NCBI GenBank assembly: GCA_033032865.1
Contig: JAWHQI010000013.1
Location: 992,001 to 1,056,000 of the forward strand
Direction: 5' to 3'
Length of the DNA: 64,000 nt
Source of the DNA: Dactylorhiza incarnata
Taxonomy: Eukaryota > Streptophyta > Magnoliopsida > Asparagales > Orchidaceae
Positions 55,046 through 64,000 of this stretch are shown in pieces. Made by a program: the position numbers and the translations under genes. The notes under the pieces were generated by a model. That model searched no databases and was not told the origin of the DNA. It worked only from the letters and a program-made list of their open reading frames with translations. How positions within the stretch are numbered: the first letter of the stretch is position 1; every line of letters starts with the position of its first letter.

Positions 55046-56999
55046 AAAAGCTATTAGGAGTTTCCTAGGCCACGCGGGGTTCTATCGGCGCTTTATACAA
55101 AATTTTTCCAAAATCACAAAGCCGTTAACCCATCTTCTTGAAAAGGAATCCTCATTTATTTTTAGCAATGAATGTCATTTGGCTTTTAAACTTATTAAAG
55201 AAAAACTTATAAACTCCCCGATTCTAGTCGCGCCGGATTGGTCACTCCCTTTTGAAATCATGTGCGACGCGAGTGACATTGCGGTTGGTGCCGTTTTAGG
55301 CCAACGGGTGAGTAAGTATTTCCACCCTATTTATTATGCGAGCAAAACACTCACGTCGGCACAAGCGAATTACACCACTACCGAAAAAGAGCTTCTAGCG
55401 ATCGTTTTTGCCTTCGATAAGTTTAGGTCATATATCACCCTCTCGAAAGTTATCGTCTTCACGGATCACTCCGCACTTAGGTATATTTTAAGCAAATCGG
55501 ACGCCAAGCCTCGTCTTTTGCGATGGATCCTCCTCTTGCAGGAGTTTGACTTAGAGATCCGGGACAAAAGAGGAGCCGAAAACTTGGCGGCCGATCACCT
55601 TTCTCGTTTAGAAAATCCCTCCTCGGAAGTATTGATAGAATCTGACATCGATGATAAATTTCCCGAAGAGCGCCTCCTCGCTCTCGAAAATATTAATTCA
55701 TCGTCTACCCCCTGGTTTGCAGATCTGGCTAACTATTTAGTAGCCCGGGTCCTGCCGAAAGAATTCTCGAGTCAGCAAAAGAAGAAATTCTTTTCTGATT
55801 TAAAGAATTACTTTTGGGAGGACCCCTTTTTATTCCGTGTATGCGCAGACCAAGTGGTGAGACGATGCGTCTCGAGTGAGGAGGGTCTTAAAATTTTACG
55901 ACATTGTCACGAGGGACCATCCGGTGGCCATTATCATTCAAACCGAACCGCGAGGAAAGCGCTGGAGGTGGGCTTTTATTGGCCCTCGCTCTTCAAAGAT
56001 GCTCACACCCTTGTGAGTACTTGCGACAGCTGCCAGCGGTCGGGCAACATCTCTCGCCGGGATGAGATGCCCCAAAATATTTTCTTAGAATGCGAAATTT
56101 TTGATCTTTGGGGCATTGATTTCGTTGGTCCTCTCCCTCCTTCGTTTTCAAATAAGTATATTCTAGTAGCGGTCGACTACGTGTCGAGGTGGGCGGAAGC
56201 GCAAGCTCTCCCCACCAACGATGCGCGAGTCGTCGTTAACTTTTTAAAAAAATTATTCTCTCGATTTGGCACTCCGCGCGCTATTGTGAGTGATCGGGGC
56301 ACCCATTTTTGCAATACTCAATTCACAAAAATCTTAGCAAAATATGGTGTCACGCACAAATTATCCACTGCATATCACCCGCAAACGAGCGGCCAAGTTG
56401 AAGTCGTTAATCGAGAATTAAAACGAATCTTAGAAAAAACAGTTTCTATTAATCGGAAGGATTGGGCAATAAAGCTCGATGACGCGCTATGGGCCTATCG
56501 AACGGCGTACAAGACTGCTATCGGTTGTACACCATATCGAATGGTCTATGGCAAGGCTTGCCACCTTCCGGTCGAATTAGAACACCGCGCATTTTGGGCG
56601 CTTAAATTTTTAAATCTTGATTCTACTTTAGCGGGCGAACAAAGAAAATTTCAAATGAACGAATTAGATGAGTGGAGAGCGAATGCGTATGAGAGTAACA
56701 AATTATATAAGGAGCGAACAAAGTTTTATCACGATAAGCATATAAAATTTCCAAAAACTTTTTCGCCGGGCGATCTCGTCCTCCTTTATAATTCCCGCCT
56801 TCGCCTTTTTTCGGGAAAACTAAAATCCCGATGGACCGGACCCTTTATTGTTAAAGAGGTTTGGTCCTATGGGACAATTTTAATTTCCCACCCGGAAAAA
56901 GGTACCTTCAAAGTTAACGGGCACCGCCTTAAATTATATCGTCCGGGAGAGTTACCAAATGAAAAGAGTGATTCAATTGTTTTTCAACCTTTAATATGA
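55037..56999 (+). pseudogene. A Pol part 2: RNase H and integrase
   Basis: Shifted frame of the same polyprotein. RT connection ([15 protein letters not shown]), RNase H with [14 protein letters not shown] near 55262 and [12 protein letters not shown], then [10 protein letters not shown]. Integrase: the HHCC zinc domain ([13 protein letters not shown] ... CDSCQRSGN, 55905-56045), core with [10 protein letters not shown] (first Asp, near 56110), [10 protein letters not shown] (second Asp, near 56288) and [14 protein letters not shown] (Glu, near 56395), then [11 protein letters not shown] and C-terminal [12 protein letters not shown] and [14 protein letters not shown], stop at 56997-56999. All catalytic residues are present. 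The break upstream means it is not translated in register with RT in this copy. Confidence 0.92.
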
Positions 57000-57280
57000 C
57001 CGGCAAGTGGGTCAAGCTACGCGACCTTAAACAAAGCGCTTTTGGGAGGCACCCCAAAGTTTTCTTTTTATTGTCTTCTCTTGTTCTTTAATATATTTTG
57101 TAGGTAATCGTCGCTTCCCCGCGCAAACTTCAAAAATCAGGGAAGCCCCTTCTCTTTCTTCCTTCTCTTTTATCATGCATTTCCTTTTTATTTTGTTTTG
57201 CACTTCTTTTTTTCCTTTACTTCATACTTAGTTTTAAACATTGGGGACAATGTTTAACTTTAAGTATGGGGGTGTAAATA
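57000..57280 (+). other. Athila post-pol segment and internal PPT-like motif in A
   Basis: TTAAACAAAGCGCTTTTGGG (57026-57045) leads into a small hairpin TTTGGG-AGGCAC-CCCAAA. Later come ACATTGGGGACAATGTTTAA and TTTAAGTATGGGGGTGTAA (57238-57278). Both are shared with N. Confidence 0.78.
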
Positions 57281-58610
57281 GTTTTTTTTAAATAGTTGTT
57301 AAATCAGAAAATTTTCAAAACAAAAAAATATATATTTTTTCTTATGTTTTCTTCTATTTTAGCACTTGTAAAACCCAAAAAACTAAAAAAAATAGAAAAC
57401 AGAAAAATTTAAATCTTGGAAAGGGACGTTTGGGATTTTATCCCATCACACCTCCTAGTACCTTGCGAACCCTTCACCGGGTAGCCCTTGGGAAGTCCAA
57501 GACTTGCAAAAAAAAAAAAAAAATTTTTTTAAGTTTTAAAGCTAGTTCCCTTTCTTTGTAAATAGTTTTTAATGAGAAAAATTCAAAAAAAAGATAATAT
57601 CAAAAATTCAAAAAAATTCTTATTTCCCTCCTTGTTGTTTTTGTGATTTCTTAGAAATCTAGTTGAGAATGTTTATAAGCATGTTTAAGTTTTTAATTGG
57701 CTGAAATTTTGCTTATCATAGTTTGTTAATTTTAAATTTGAGGTAATTTTGATTTAAGAATCATCTTATGATTTTAAATTGATTAGAGAATTTTGTTAGC
57801 ATGACTTCTCTTTTTATTTTTAAATGGCTTCATTTTGTAGTAAATTTCCTAAACCTCTTTAGATTTTAATTATATTTTCTTCTAACTTCTTAGATCTTAG
57901 GAATTTTTAATTTTACTAGAATTTGCTCTCAATATGATTTAAAGCTAGCTAGATTTTTTTTTCTTCCCCTACTCTACCCCTTTGATGGCATAAAAAAAAA
58001 TGTATTAAAAGATCATATGTCCTGGGAATAAGAGGATAAAATTCATTATTCCCTAAAACATATGCACCCAAAATATTTGAAAAGATTATATGGCATGAAG
58101 TAAGAGGATAAAATTCATTACTCCTAAACCATATACATTTTGGGTTCTTATTAGAAGAGAAAAAAAAAGAGTAAGAAAAAAAAAGAGAAGGAAATTTCAT
58201 GATAAATTCCATTTCCTCCATTCAAAAATTTCTCTTCTTATGCCAAATTTTATGAAATCCCCCTTAGCCAATTATCATTGTTCTAGTTTTAGTTAAAAAT
58301 TATGGAGAGAGCAATATTTAGTAATTTACTTTTCCTTAAGATTCTTTTAAGATAGAGTTCTTATAATTTTAATTTAATTTAGTTTTATAATTTCTACAAT
58401 TTTGTCAAACTACTTAATTTTCTTGAGAAGTTATTGCCTAAACATTTTTCCCTCTTTTCAAATCATCATCATAATTTAGGACTTAACTCCCCCTTGAATT
58501 TACTCTTAACTTAACTTTTGGTTAAATGAAATTTTAGTTTTAAATTAAAATTTTTTTAAGGATGTCTTATAAATAATGTCTCACACTTTTGCTCTGGAAT
58601 AGCAAAATCT
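57281..58610 (+). other. A 3' non-coding region (AT-rich)
   Basis: No coding potential. Collinear with N 17396-18585 and contains the structured block at 57986-58245. A run of about 16 A and 7 T bases lies at 57508-57532. Confidence 0.7.
57986..58245 (+). ncRNA. Predicted three-hairpin closed RNA structure in A
   Basis: Closing stem TGGCAT (57986-57991) / ATGCCA (58240-58245). Hairpin 1: CATATGT / ACATATG (58014-58020, 58058-58064) and GGGAATAA / TTATTCCC (58024-58031, 58046-58053). Hairpin 2: ATATGG / CCATAT (58088-58093, 58129-58134) and AGTAA / TTACT (58099-58103, 58118-58122). Hairpin 3: AGAAGAGAAA / TTTCTCTTCT (58153-58162, 58229-58238) and AGGAAAT / ATTTCCT (58189-58195, 58211-58217). 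Loops 1 and 2 hold GAGGATAAAATTCA; loop 3 is altered (ATGATAAATTCC). Stem bases differ from N while pairing is kept. Confidence 0.72.
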
Positions 58611-58626
58611 CAAGTATGGGGGTATT
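58611..58626 (+). promoter_or_regulatory. A polypurine tract
   Basis: CAAGTATGGGGGTATT immediately before the 3' LTR. Confidence 0.85.
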
Positions 58627-59889
58627 TGATAAAGTAGTTTTTATATAAGTTTTTAATAGAAATTTTTGTAATTATTTAATATGATTTTTCCTTTTTATGT
58701 CAATTTTAGGTTATAAGTAGTTCTTTTTGTAATTTTGATTCTAACTTAGCCTAATTTTAATATTTGTAGATTTTTGGACAAATTGGGAAAATATTGCATT
58801 ACACGCCCTCGGTCACGCCCGTGACCAAGGGCGTGTAACTTGAAGACCAGTCCAGGTCGATGCCGTGCTGTTGAGCTAGTCCACACCCAGTCACGCCCCA
58901 TGTCACGCCCGTGACCCAAAGTCACGCCCGTGACCATGGGCGTGTAATATTAGAATCTGCCGCGTGGAGCTGCCGTCGAGACGAGAAGTTGCCGTTGAGA
59001 AGTCAACCAAAGTCACGCCCGTGACCCAAAGTCACGCCCGTGACCTTCCCGCGTGATCCAAGCACGCCGCCGCGCGGTCTGCCTAGCCCATGCCGCATTA
59101 AATGAAGCCGTCCTGAGTCACGCCTGTGACATGTCCGGTTTTCTCCCGCCGTCACGCCAAGCCCACGCCGCTGCCGGATCCAATGTTACAGTGATTACAC
59201 GCCCTTGGTCACGCCCGTGACCGAGGGCGTGTAACTTGAAAATTTCGCCGATAAATACAGAGGCTCTCCTTGAGTCCAGGGTTCAGAAATTTGGAGATGG
59301 GGAGGTGCTGTTAGAGCTGAGAGTGAGTTTTTCAAGTTAATGTTCATGTTTCTTAAGGCTTTCATGTTCTCCTCCTTCCCTTTTTCATGCAATGTTGTAG
59401 TGTAACTTTCGTGTACTAGTTTTCTTAAGCTTGCAACTTTCATTTTCCTTAGCCTTGCACTCTTAATTTAAGGCTTGTAATAGTTCTTTGATTTTCAATA
59501 AAATTAGTTTTCTCTTTCATGTTCTTTTTCTCCTTAAGTAATTTCTTCCTTTTCATGCAAGGTTAAATTTTTCTCTCCTTAGTAATGTTCTCTTTTTTAT
59601 GCAATGTCAATTTCTCTTTCTTTTCATGCAATGTTCAAGCTTTTTCATTTAGTTTGAATTTAGTTTTAATTTTAGTTAAGCGAAAACAAACCACCTCAAA
59701 TTTTCGTCGATAAAATAATAGTGATTCTCCTCGAAGTAGAAGTAATCAACGCGCCCCGTGGAATACGACCTTGATATTCCTAAATATCCTATACTATAGA
59801 CGATAAGGTACACTTGCCTTTATCGGATATAGTTTTGGAGAAAATCTTAACCCTTCACTAAATTTCAAAACCTACCAAATTAAATATCA
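58627..59889 (+). repeat. A 3' LTR, TATA box damaged
   Basis: Matches 41946-43227 with a deletion of about 22 bases in the palindrome array near 59118 and one array copy altered to CACGCCTGTGAC. The TATA box TATAAATA of the 5' LTR reads GATAAATA here (about 59250-59257). Followed by GGCGG (59890-59894). Confidence 0.94.
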
Positions 59890-59894
59890 GGCGG

Positions 59895-61033
59895 CAAGAG
59901 GTGGCCGGAATAGAGTTTTAGACGTGGGGAAAATGCTCGAAAAATGAAGCTCTCGGCCCACCCAATCCAGGGCCAATTGTCCCTGAAGCTTGCGGCCAAC
60001 ATATGTCGATCTATCCACAGAGAGAGGAGGAGGGGAGGACCTGAGTGGTGGTGTTTTACCTCTCCGATCGTCGACTCACCATTGCCGACCATGGAGCTTT
60101 TGGGGCCATGCTTATATCTATCACAGAGGCTCGGGTTCTTCAGGGGGATGGTGGAAAACGACTCCTCTGAGTCCAGTGAGGGTTGTAAGAGGGCTAATTG
60201 GGGGAGAGGAAGGGACATGACAGCAATTGCCATGAAGGCCATTAATGGCCAATTTCGGCCAAACTGAAATCTCCTCAAATTCCCCCCCCCCCATGTGGCC
60301 CAAAATGGACATTAAACTCCTCCAAATTGATTGGGGGAGATGAATGAAGACATTAGAGGAGGAATGAGTGGCTATTGGTCTCCCTAAACTATGAATGCCA
60401 TTTCTCCTTCTCTTTCTCTCTCCTCCATTTTTGGGGAAAATGCGATTTCTCTCTGCTAGTCATCATTTACAGAAATTGGGTGGCAATCCATGTAATTATC
60501 AGCCTCTTAAGCTAATGGGCTACTCCAATTGGGCCTAGCCCAAGTGGATTGGGTTTGATTAGGCCAAATTAGGGTAATTTGACCTAAACTATTGTTGAGT
60601 TGATTTTGGGCCAAATTTGCCAAATTGGTGGCACCATGATGGGGATTTTAGGTCCATTGGGTTCCCAATATCATTATAAGGTTAGGGTCAAGGTAAATTT
60701 GGCAAGGTGGAGGCCAATTGACCCTAATTAGGCTACTTTGACCCTTTTTAGGGTTAGGTTTGACTTTTGTCAACTTGACTACTTTGGTTGGCCCCATTGA
60801 GTCCTTAGTGCTCTAAGGGACCCCCTAAAGGGTTAGGTTTGCTATGGTGGGGTCAAGGTGAGGCCCTAAAGTCCAACCCTAGGCTTGGTAACTGGAAATT
60901 GCTATCTGCAGACCATGGTGATCTTCACCTTCAAGCCTAAGTTTGTATGATCTCTTTGTGCTTCCCAGGGTTTTGTCATGACCTAGTCATGAAAAAACCA
61001 TCCTAGGGGTCTAATTGTTTGAGGGATGTTACA
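59895..61033 (-). repeat. Chromovirus LTR, segment 3 (inner end)
   Basis: Remaining piece of the LTR after element A. It ends GAGGGATGTTACA at 61033; on the minus strand this is the LTR start TGTAACATCCCTC, a typical chromovirus LTR end. A C run of about 12 bases lies at 60283-60294. No genes. Counting all pieces, the LTR is about 6.45 kb. Confidence 0.78.
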
Positions 61034-62500
61034 AATCCCAATACATAAAAATAAAAATTTCGTCCCCGAAATTCAGGTTTGTCCTGCGGGGTTTCTACCG
61101 CAAGTGATTGTACGTAACATCCCTTAAGAAATTAATTATACATGACGCGAAGAGCTCCAGATACTTCTGCTGCATCAGGTCTAGTGGCTTCCATGTGTGC
61201 TCATCCTGGCCATGATTCATCCACAGGACCTTGACCAGGGGGACCTTCTTGCGCCGTAAGACTCGCATCTAAGTGTCGTCTATCCGGATCGGCTCTAGGT
61301 GAACCTATCGATCAGTAGCTACTGGCCCATATGTAATAGATATCTGCTGCTCCATCCTTAGTAGAGCTCTCCTATGGGAGGAGACATGGAAGATGTCGTG
61401 CAATGCCGCTATCTCCGGCGACAACTCCAGTCTGTAAGCCAGTGGACCGATCCGCTCCAGGATCCTGTAAGGCCCCATATACCTAGGACTGAGCTTCCTT
61501 CATCCGCATACCCGCGAGACTCCATGCATCGAACGTATATTAAAAAACACCAGGTATCCAACCTGGAACTTCATTGGACGAGGCCGCTCATAGTAATACT
61601 TGGCCTGCCTGCTCTGGGCCTCCAACATCCTGTCTCGGATCAGTCTTACCTAGGCATCTATATCCTCCACGAACTCAAAGCTGAGTGCCTTAGGATCCTC
61701 ATCTTGGATCCAAGACTGTGGAGTCCCGCACCTCCGTCCATACAATGCCTCGTTAGGGGCCATGCCTATACTAAACTGATGACTGTTGTTGTAGGAAAAC
61801 TCTACCAATGACAATAGTCTCTCCTAAGGCTCTCCGCGGTCCAGAGTACATAGGCGTAATAAATCCTCTAGCATCCGGCTGGTACATTCCGTTTGCCAGT
61901 CTGTCTGTGGGTGGAACACTGTGCTGAAGGTCAACCGAGTACTCCAAATAAGCCTGGACCGATCTCCACTCTTTGGACGTAAACCGTCCATCTAGATCTG
62001 ACACGATCGTCCAAGGCATGCCTTGGTATCAGACAAACTGCTCCACAAACCTTCGTACCAATTCACCGACCATCGCGTCCTTCTTGACCGAAATGAATCT
62101 AGCCACCTTCGTCAACCTGTCGATGAACACCCATATCGAATCATTCCCTGCATGTGATCGGGGAAGTCCATGTATAAAGTCCATTGCTATATCGCCGAAT
62201 TTCCACTTCGACACCGGGAGTGGCTGCAGCAATCCGGCCAGGCTCTTGCATTCCTCCTTCACGAGTTGTCAAGACTTGTAGTGGGCATAAAGTAAGTGAT
62301 GTTCTTCTTCATGCCCGACCAGTATATGGTCCTCTTCAAGTCCGCCGTCATCTTGGCGATACCCGGGTGCACTGAATACCTACTGCAATAAGCCTCTGCC
62401 ATGATGTCATCCCGAATCCTGCGTCCTGCTGGTATATAAACCCGACCTCTAAAACACAGCAGATCGTCCTTCGACAAGTAGTCCCCAGCCGAAAATCCGA
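61034..62500 (-). pseudogene. Chromovirus Pol C-terminus: integrase and chromodomain
   Basis: Read right to left. The zinc-binding region SKDDLLCFRGRVYIPAGRR then HPGIAKM (62380-62480), with a break before the CxxC block. The integrase core is SGLLQPLPVSKWKFGDIAMD-like, with the first Asp in MDFIHGLPRSH (62165-62200), VFIDRLTKVARFI, and the second Asp region TIVSDLDGRFTSKEW (61965-62010). Several frame changes follow. A chromodomain-type end is recognisable at 61145-61270 (VPLVKVLWMNHGQDEHTWKP then KYLELF); chromodomains steer such elements to heterochromatin. The AATTTCGGGGACGAAATTTT motif just before the LTR (61050-61075) is standard for Tekay-type elements. Inactive. Confidence 0.87.
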
Positions 62501-63181
62501 AAATCCTTCTATGTCTTTTCTCGAGTAGAAGCTGTAATTTCTCGAGAAGATCTGTATATCTCGAGAAATTTTGTTTTCGTCCTTTAAGTGTTTTTATATA
62601 TGTTTATCGGGACGTAAATTCTTCCTGTCAGAAGTGACGGCTCATGTGATTTTGTTTAAGGTTAATCCTACCTTAATTCATGACGTTAAGTCTTTGGCTA
62701 TATAAGGCTCTCATTTAGGGTTAATCAATAATCAATCATTCTAATCTTAAACCCTTTTCTCTATTCGAACCAAAAGAACAAGAAGCGCCGCTACCTGTCG
62801 CCATTGCTGGAGATTGATCTGCTATTCTGAATCCATCATATCCAGTGAAAGAAAAGGTTCGATCGATCATCGCTCCACCCTTTACTGTATCTTTTGGATC
62901 GAGTCGAATCGTAGAAGGTCAGATCTGAGTTATTTTCAATTCTTCCTCATCGACAACAAGTCAAAGCTATTCAAGTCTCTAGAAGGAAGAAGATCTCTCA
63001 GGTTTTTCAGATCTGTTAATGTATTGATAAGTATTGTATCAATCTCAATTTACTTTTGTTGTAGGAGAAGTTTTCTCCGAGTTGTAGGAGAAGTTTTCTC
63101 CGAGTTGTAGGAGAGGTTTTTCTCTGAGTTGTAAGAGAGATTTTCTCTGAGTTTGTAGGAGATTTGTCTTCGAGTTGTAGG
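62501..63181 (+). other. Unassigned sequence with a plus-strand promoter look
   Basis: Starts where the chromovirus coding match ends. It has three TCTCGAGA-like palindromes (62518-62567), a TATA box CTATATAAGG (62698-62707), and a pyrimidine-rich leader. It looks like part of an LTR on the plus strand, cut at 63182 by the copia element, but I could not find its partner or ends. Confidence 0.45.
63058..63181. repeat. Short tandem repeat, about 23-bp unit, five copies
   Basis: Units of the form GTTGTAGGAGAAGTTTTCTC plus CGA, increasingly diverged to the right and ending at the copia LTR. Each unit has a small inverted repeat GGAGAA / TTCTCC. Confidence 0.88.
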
Positions 63182-63715
63182 TGTTGGGTTTTCTACATAC
63201 CATTACAGAAATGATAATACAGCATATCATATATGCGCAGCGGAATAAATTAACTAGAACAACCCTAAACAGTTATAAGGATCTTGCGATTTCACTGATT
63301 CAAGAAATTAAATAAAAGCAACAACACATTGCAATATTTATACCTGAAGGGGCTTGAGTCTAAACTCAACCGATGTGCTCTAATGGCAGATTCAGAGAAC
63401 AAAATCATGCGGCTGAGTTCCAAGCAGTCAACGCACATGCTAGTCTTTATGTATCATCATCTCCCTCATATTCTAAAATGATACTACGACCAAGGACCAT
63501 TTAAGAATGAAGCTTCTTATAAACATAGGACCTCACATTCAAGTCACATACTTGAATTCCTATGGAAGCAAACATTCTAAGGGCATTTATTATGCTAATT
63601 AATCTATCAGTAGAAACATTTGACATAAAAAAAGAACTTGCCATAAATGTAAAATAAAATATAAAGTACTTTATTCATCATATGAATAATCAACAACCGA
63701 CAAATACAATCCACA
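63182..63715 (-). repeat. Ty1/copia 3' LTR
   Basis: On the minus strand it begins TGTGGATTG, directly after a purine-rich AGTGGGAGTCT (the PPT, about 63716-63726) that follows the stop of the copia RNase H, and ends CCCAACA at 63182. That gives a 534-bp LTR with TGT...ACA ends. Its 5-bp flank GTAGG (63177-63181) should recur at the far end, outside the window. Ends set by eye. Confidence 0.6.
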
Positions 63716-63724
63716 AGACTCCCA

Positions 63725-64000
63725 CTAGAGACGATCATTCAGGTATATAATACCCATTGATCTAGTATGACCATCATGCTTTCTCTGTGCAAGAGGCTTC
63801 GTTAGTGGATCCGCAATATTTTCCTCAGTCGGTACTCTGCATATGCTCACATCTCCTCGATCGACAATCTCTCGAATAAGATGGAACCGCCGAAGTATAT
63901 GCTTGGAGCGCTGATGAGATCTAGGTTCCTTAGCTTGGGCAATAGCACCATTGTTGTCACAGTAGAGAACTACGGGATCAAAAATGCTAGTAACTACATC
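63725..64000 (-). CDS. Ty1/copia RNase H, C-terminal part (window edge)
   Basis: An open 91-codon frame runs from the window edge to TAG at 63725-63727. It shows the copia RNase H signature VVLYCDNNGAIAQAKEPRSH, RSKHILRRFHLIREIV, VSICRVPTEENIADPLTKPL, with the catalytic Asp in CDNN and the late Asp in ADPLTK. RNase H removes the RNA strand during reverse transcription. No stop or shift is seen in this part, so the element could be young. The rest of the polyprotein lies to the right of the window. Confidence 0.92.
   Translation of the reverse strand, partial: DVVTSIFDPVVLYCDNNGAIAQAKEPRSHQRSKHILRRFHLIREIVDRGDVSICRVPTEENIADPLTKPLAQRKHDGHTRSMGIIYLNDRL

Larger units (their letters stand above)
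41946..59889 (+). mobile_element. Element A: Athila-lineage Ty3/gypsy retrotransposon, TSD GGCGG
   Basis: LTRs of 1282 and 1263 bp, flanked by GGCGG (41941-41945 and 59890-59894). About 9.66 kb without B2. It has a tRNA-Asp PBS, Gag, protease, RT with FMDD, RNase H, integrase, the Athila post-pol segment, a three-hairpin 3' structure and a PPT. No env-like ORF is present between pol and the 3' LTR. Apart from the B2 insertion and a single-base frameshift in pol, coding regions are well kept, and the LTRs differ mainly by a short deletion, so it is young. Confidence 0.95.

Noticed and set aside
57281..58610. An env-like ORF between pol and the 3' LTR of A, as in some Athila elements
   Set aside because: The region is AT-rich with no open frame of useful length or membrane segment pattern.
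59880..60312. Open frames on both strands near 60 kb
   Set aside because: They lie in the chromovirus LTR, lack motifs, and one starts across the A insertion junction.

Overview
The window reads as intergenic heterochromatin of a large, retrotransposon-rich flowering-plant genome. I find no convincing host gene. Nearly every recognisable segment belongs to a transposable element: Ty3/gypsy elements of the Athila, Tat and chromovirus (Tekay/Del-like) types, a Ty1/copia 3' end, and hAT, CACTA and PIF/Harbinger DNA transposons. The tRNA-Asp primer-binding site TGGCGCCGTTGCCGGGGA, the RICESLEEPER-type hAT transposases, the CACTA terminus CTTGTAGTG and the antisense Transposase_28-like gene are all plant hallmarks.

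Left part (1-9684): an old mosaic. A hAT element (end at 1775) lies inside a CACTA element (end at 2539), which lies against a decayed Tat-type gag-protease-RT fragment (2540-4665). Then come a deleted PIF/Harbinger element with TSD TTA (5257-6738) and a second dead hAT transposase (7601-9120).

Middle and right (9685-61033): a deeply nested stack that resolves from exact target-site duplications. The base layer is the minus-strand LTR of a chromovirus (pieces 9685-10210, 37160-41945 and 59895-61033), whose integrase and chromodomain lie at 61034-62500. A Tat element (10211-37154, TSD GTTAT) and an Athila element, called A (41946-59889, TSD GGCGG), are inserted in that LTR. Inside the Tat element sit a non-autonomous Athila-like element B1 (13282-25481, TSD GGGAG) and a solo LTR (31250-33967, TSD GGTCG). 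Inside the 5' LTR of B1 sits another non-autonomous Athila derivative, N (14513-20159, TSD CTCAT). Inside A, exactly between gag and protease, sits B2, a relative of B1 with three LTRs (44940-53219, TSD GCGCG).

How the parts relate: A carries gag and pol (pol broken by one frameshift) and is the best candidate for the autonomous lineage. N and B1/B2 lack pol but keep LTRs, PBS and PPT plus one ORF with a retroviral-type zinc knuckle, an acidic body and a conserved C-terminal LPVHFxF motif. A's own Gag has no knuckle. A and N share, in their 3' non-coding regions, a three-hairpin closed structure whose stems covary; this is the most interesting signal I found. The Tat element carries two antisense genes with their own TATA boxes and consensus introns. 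All family names and pairings come from reading by eye; no database search or folding was run.
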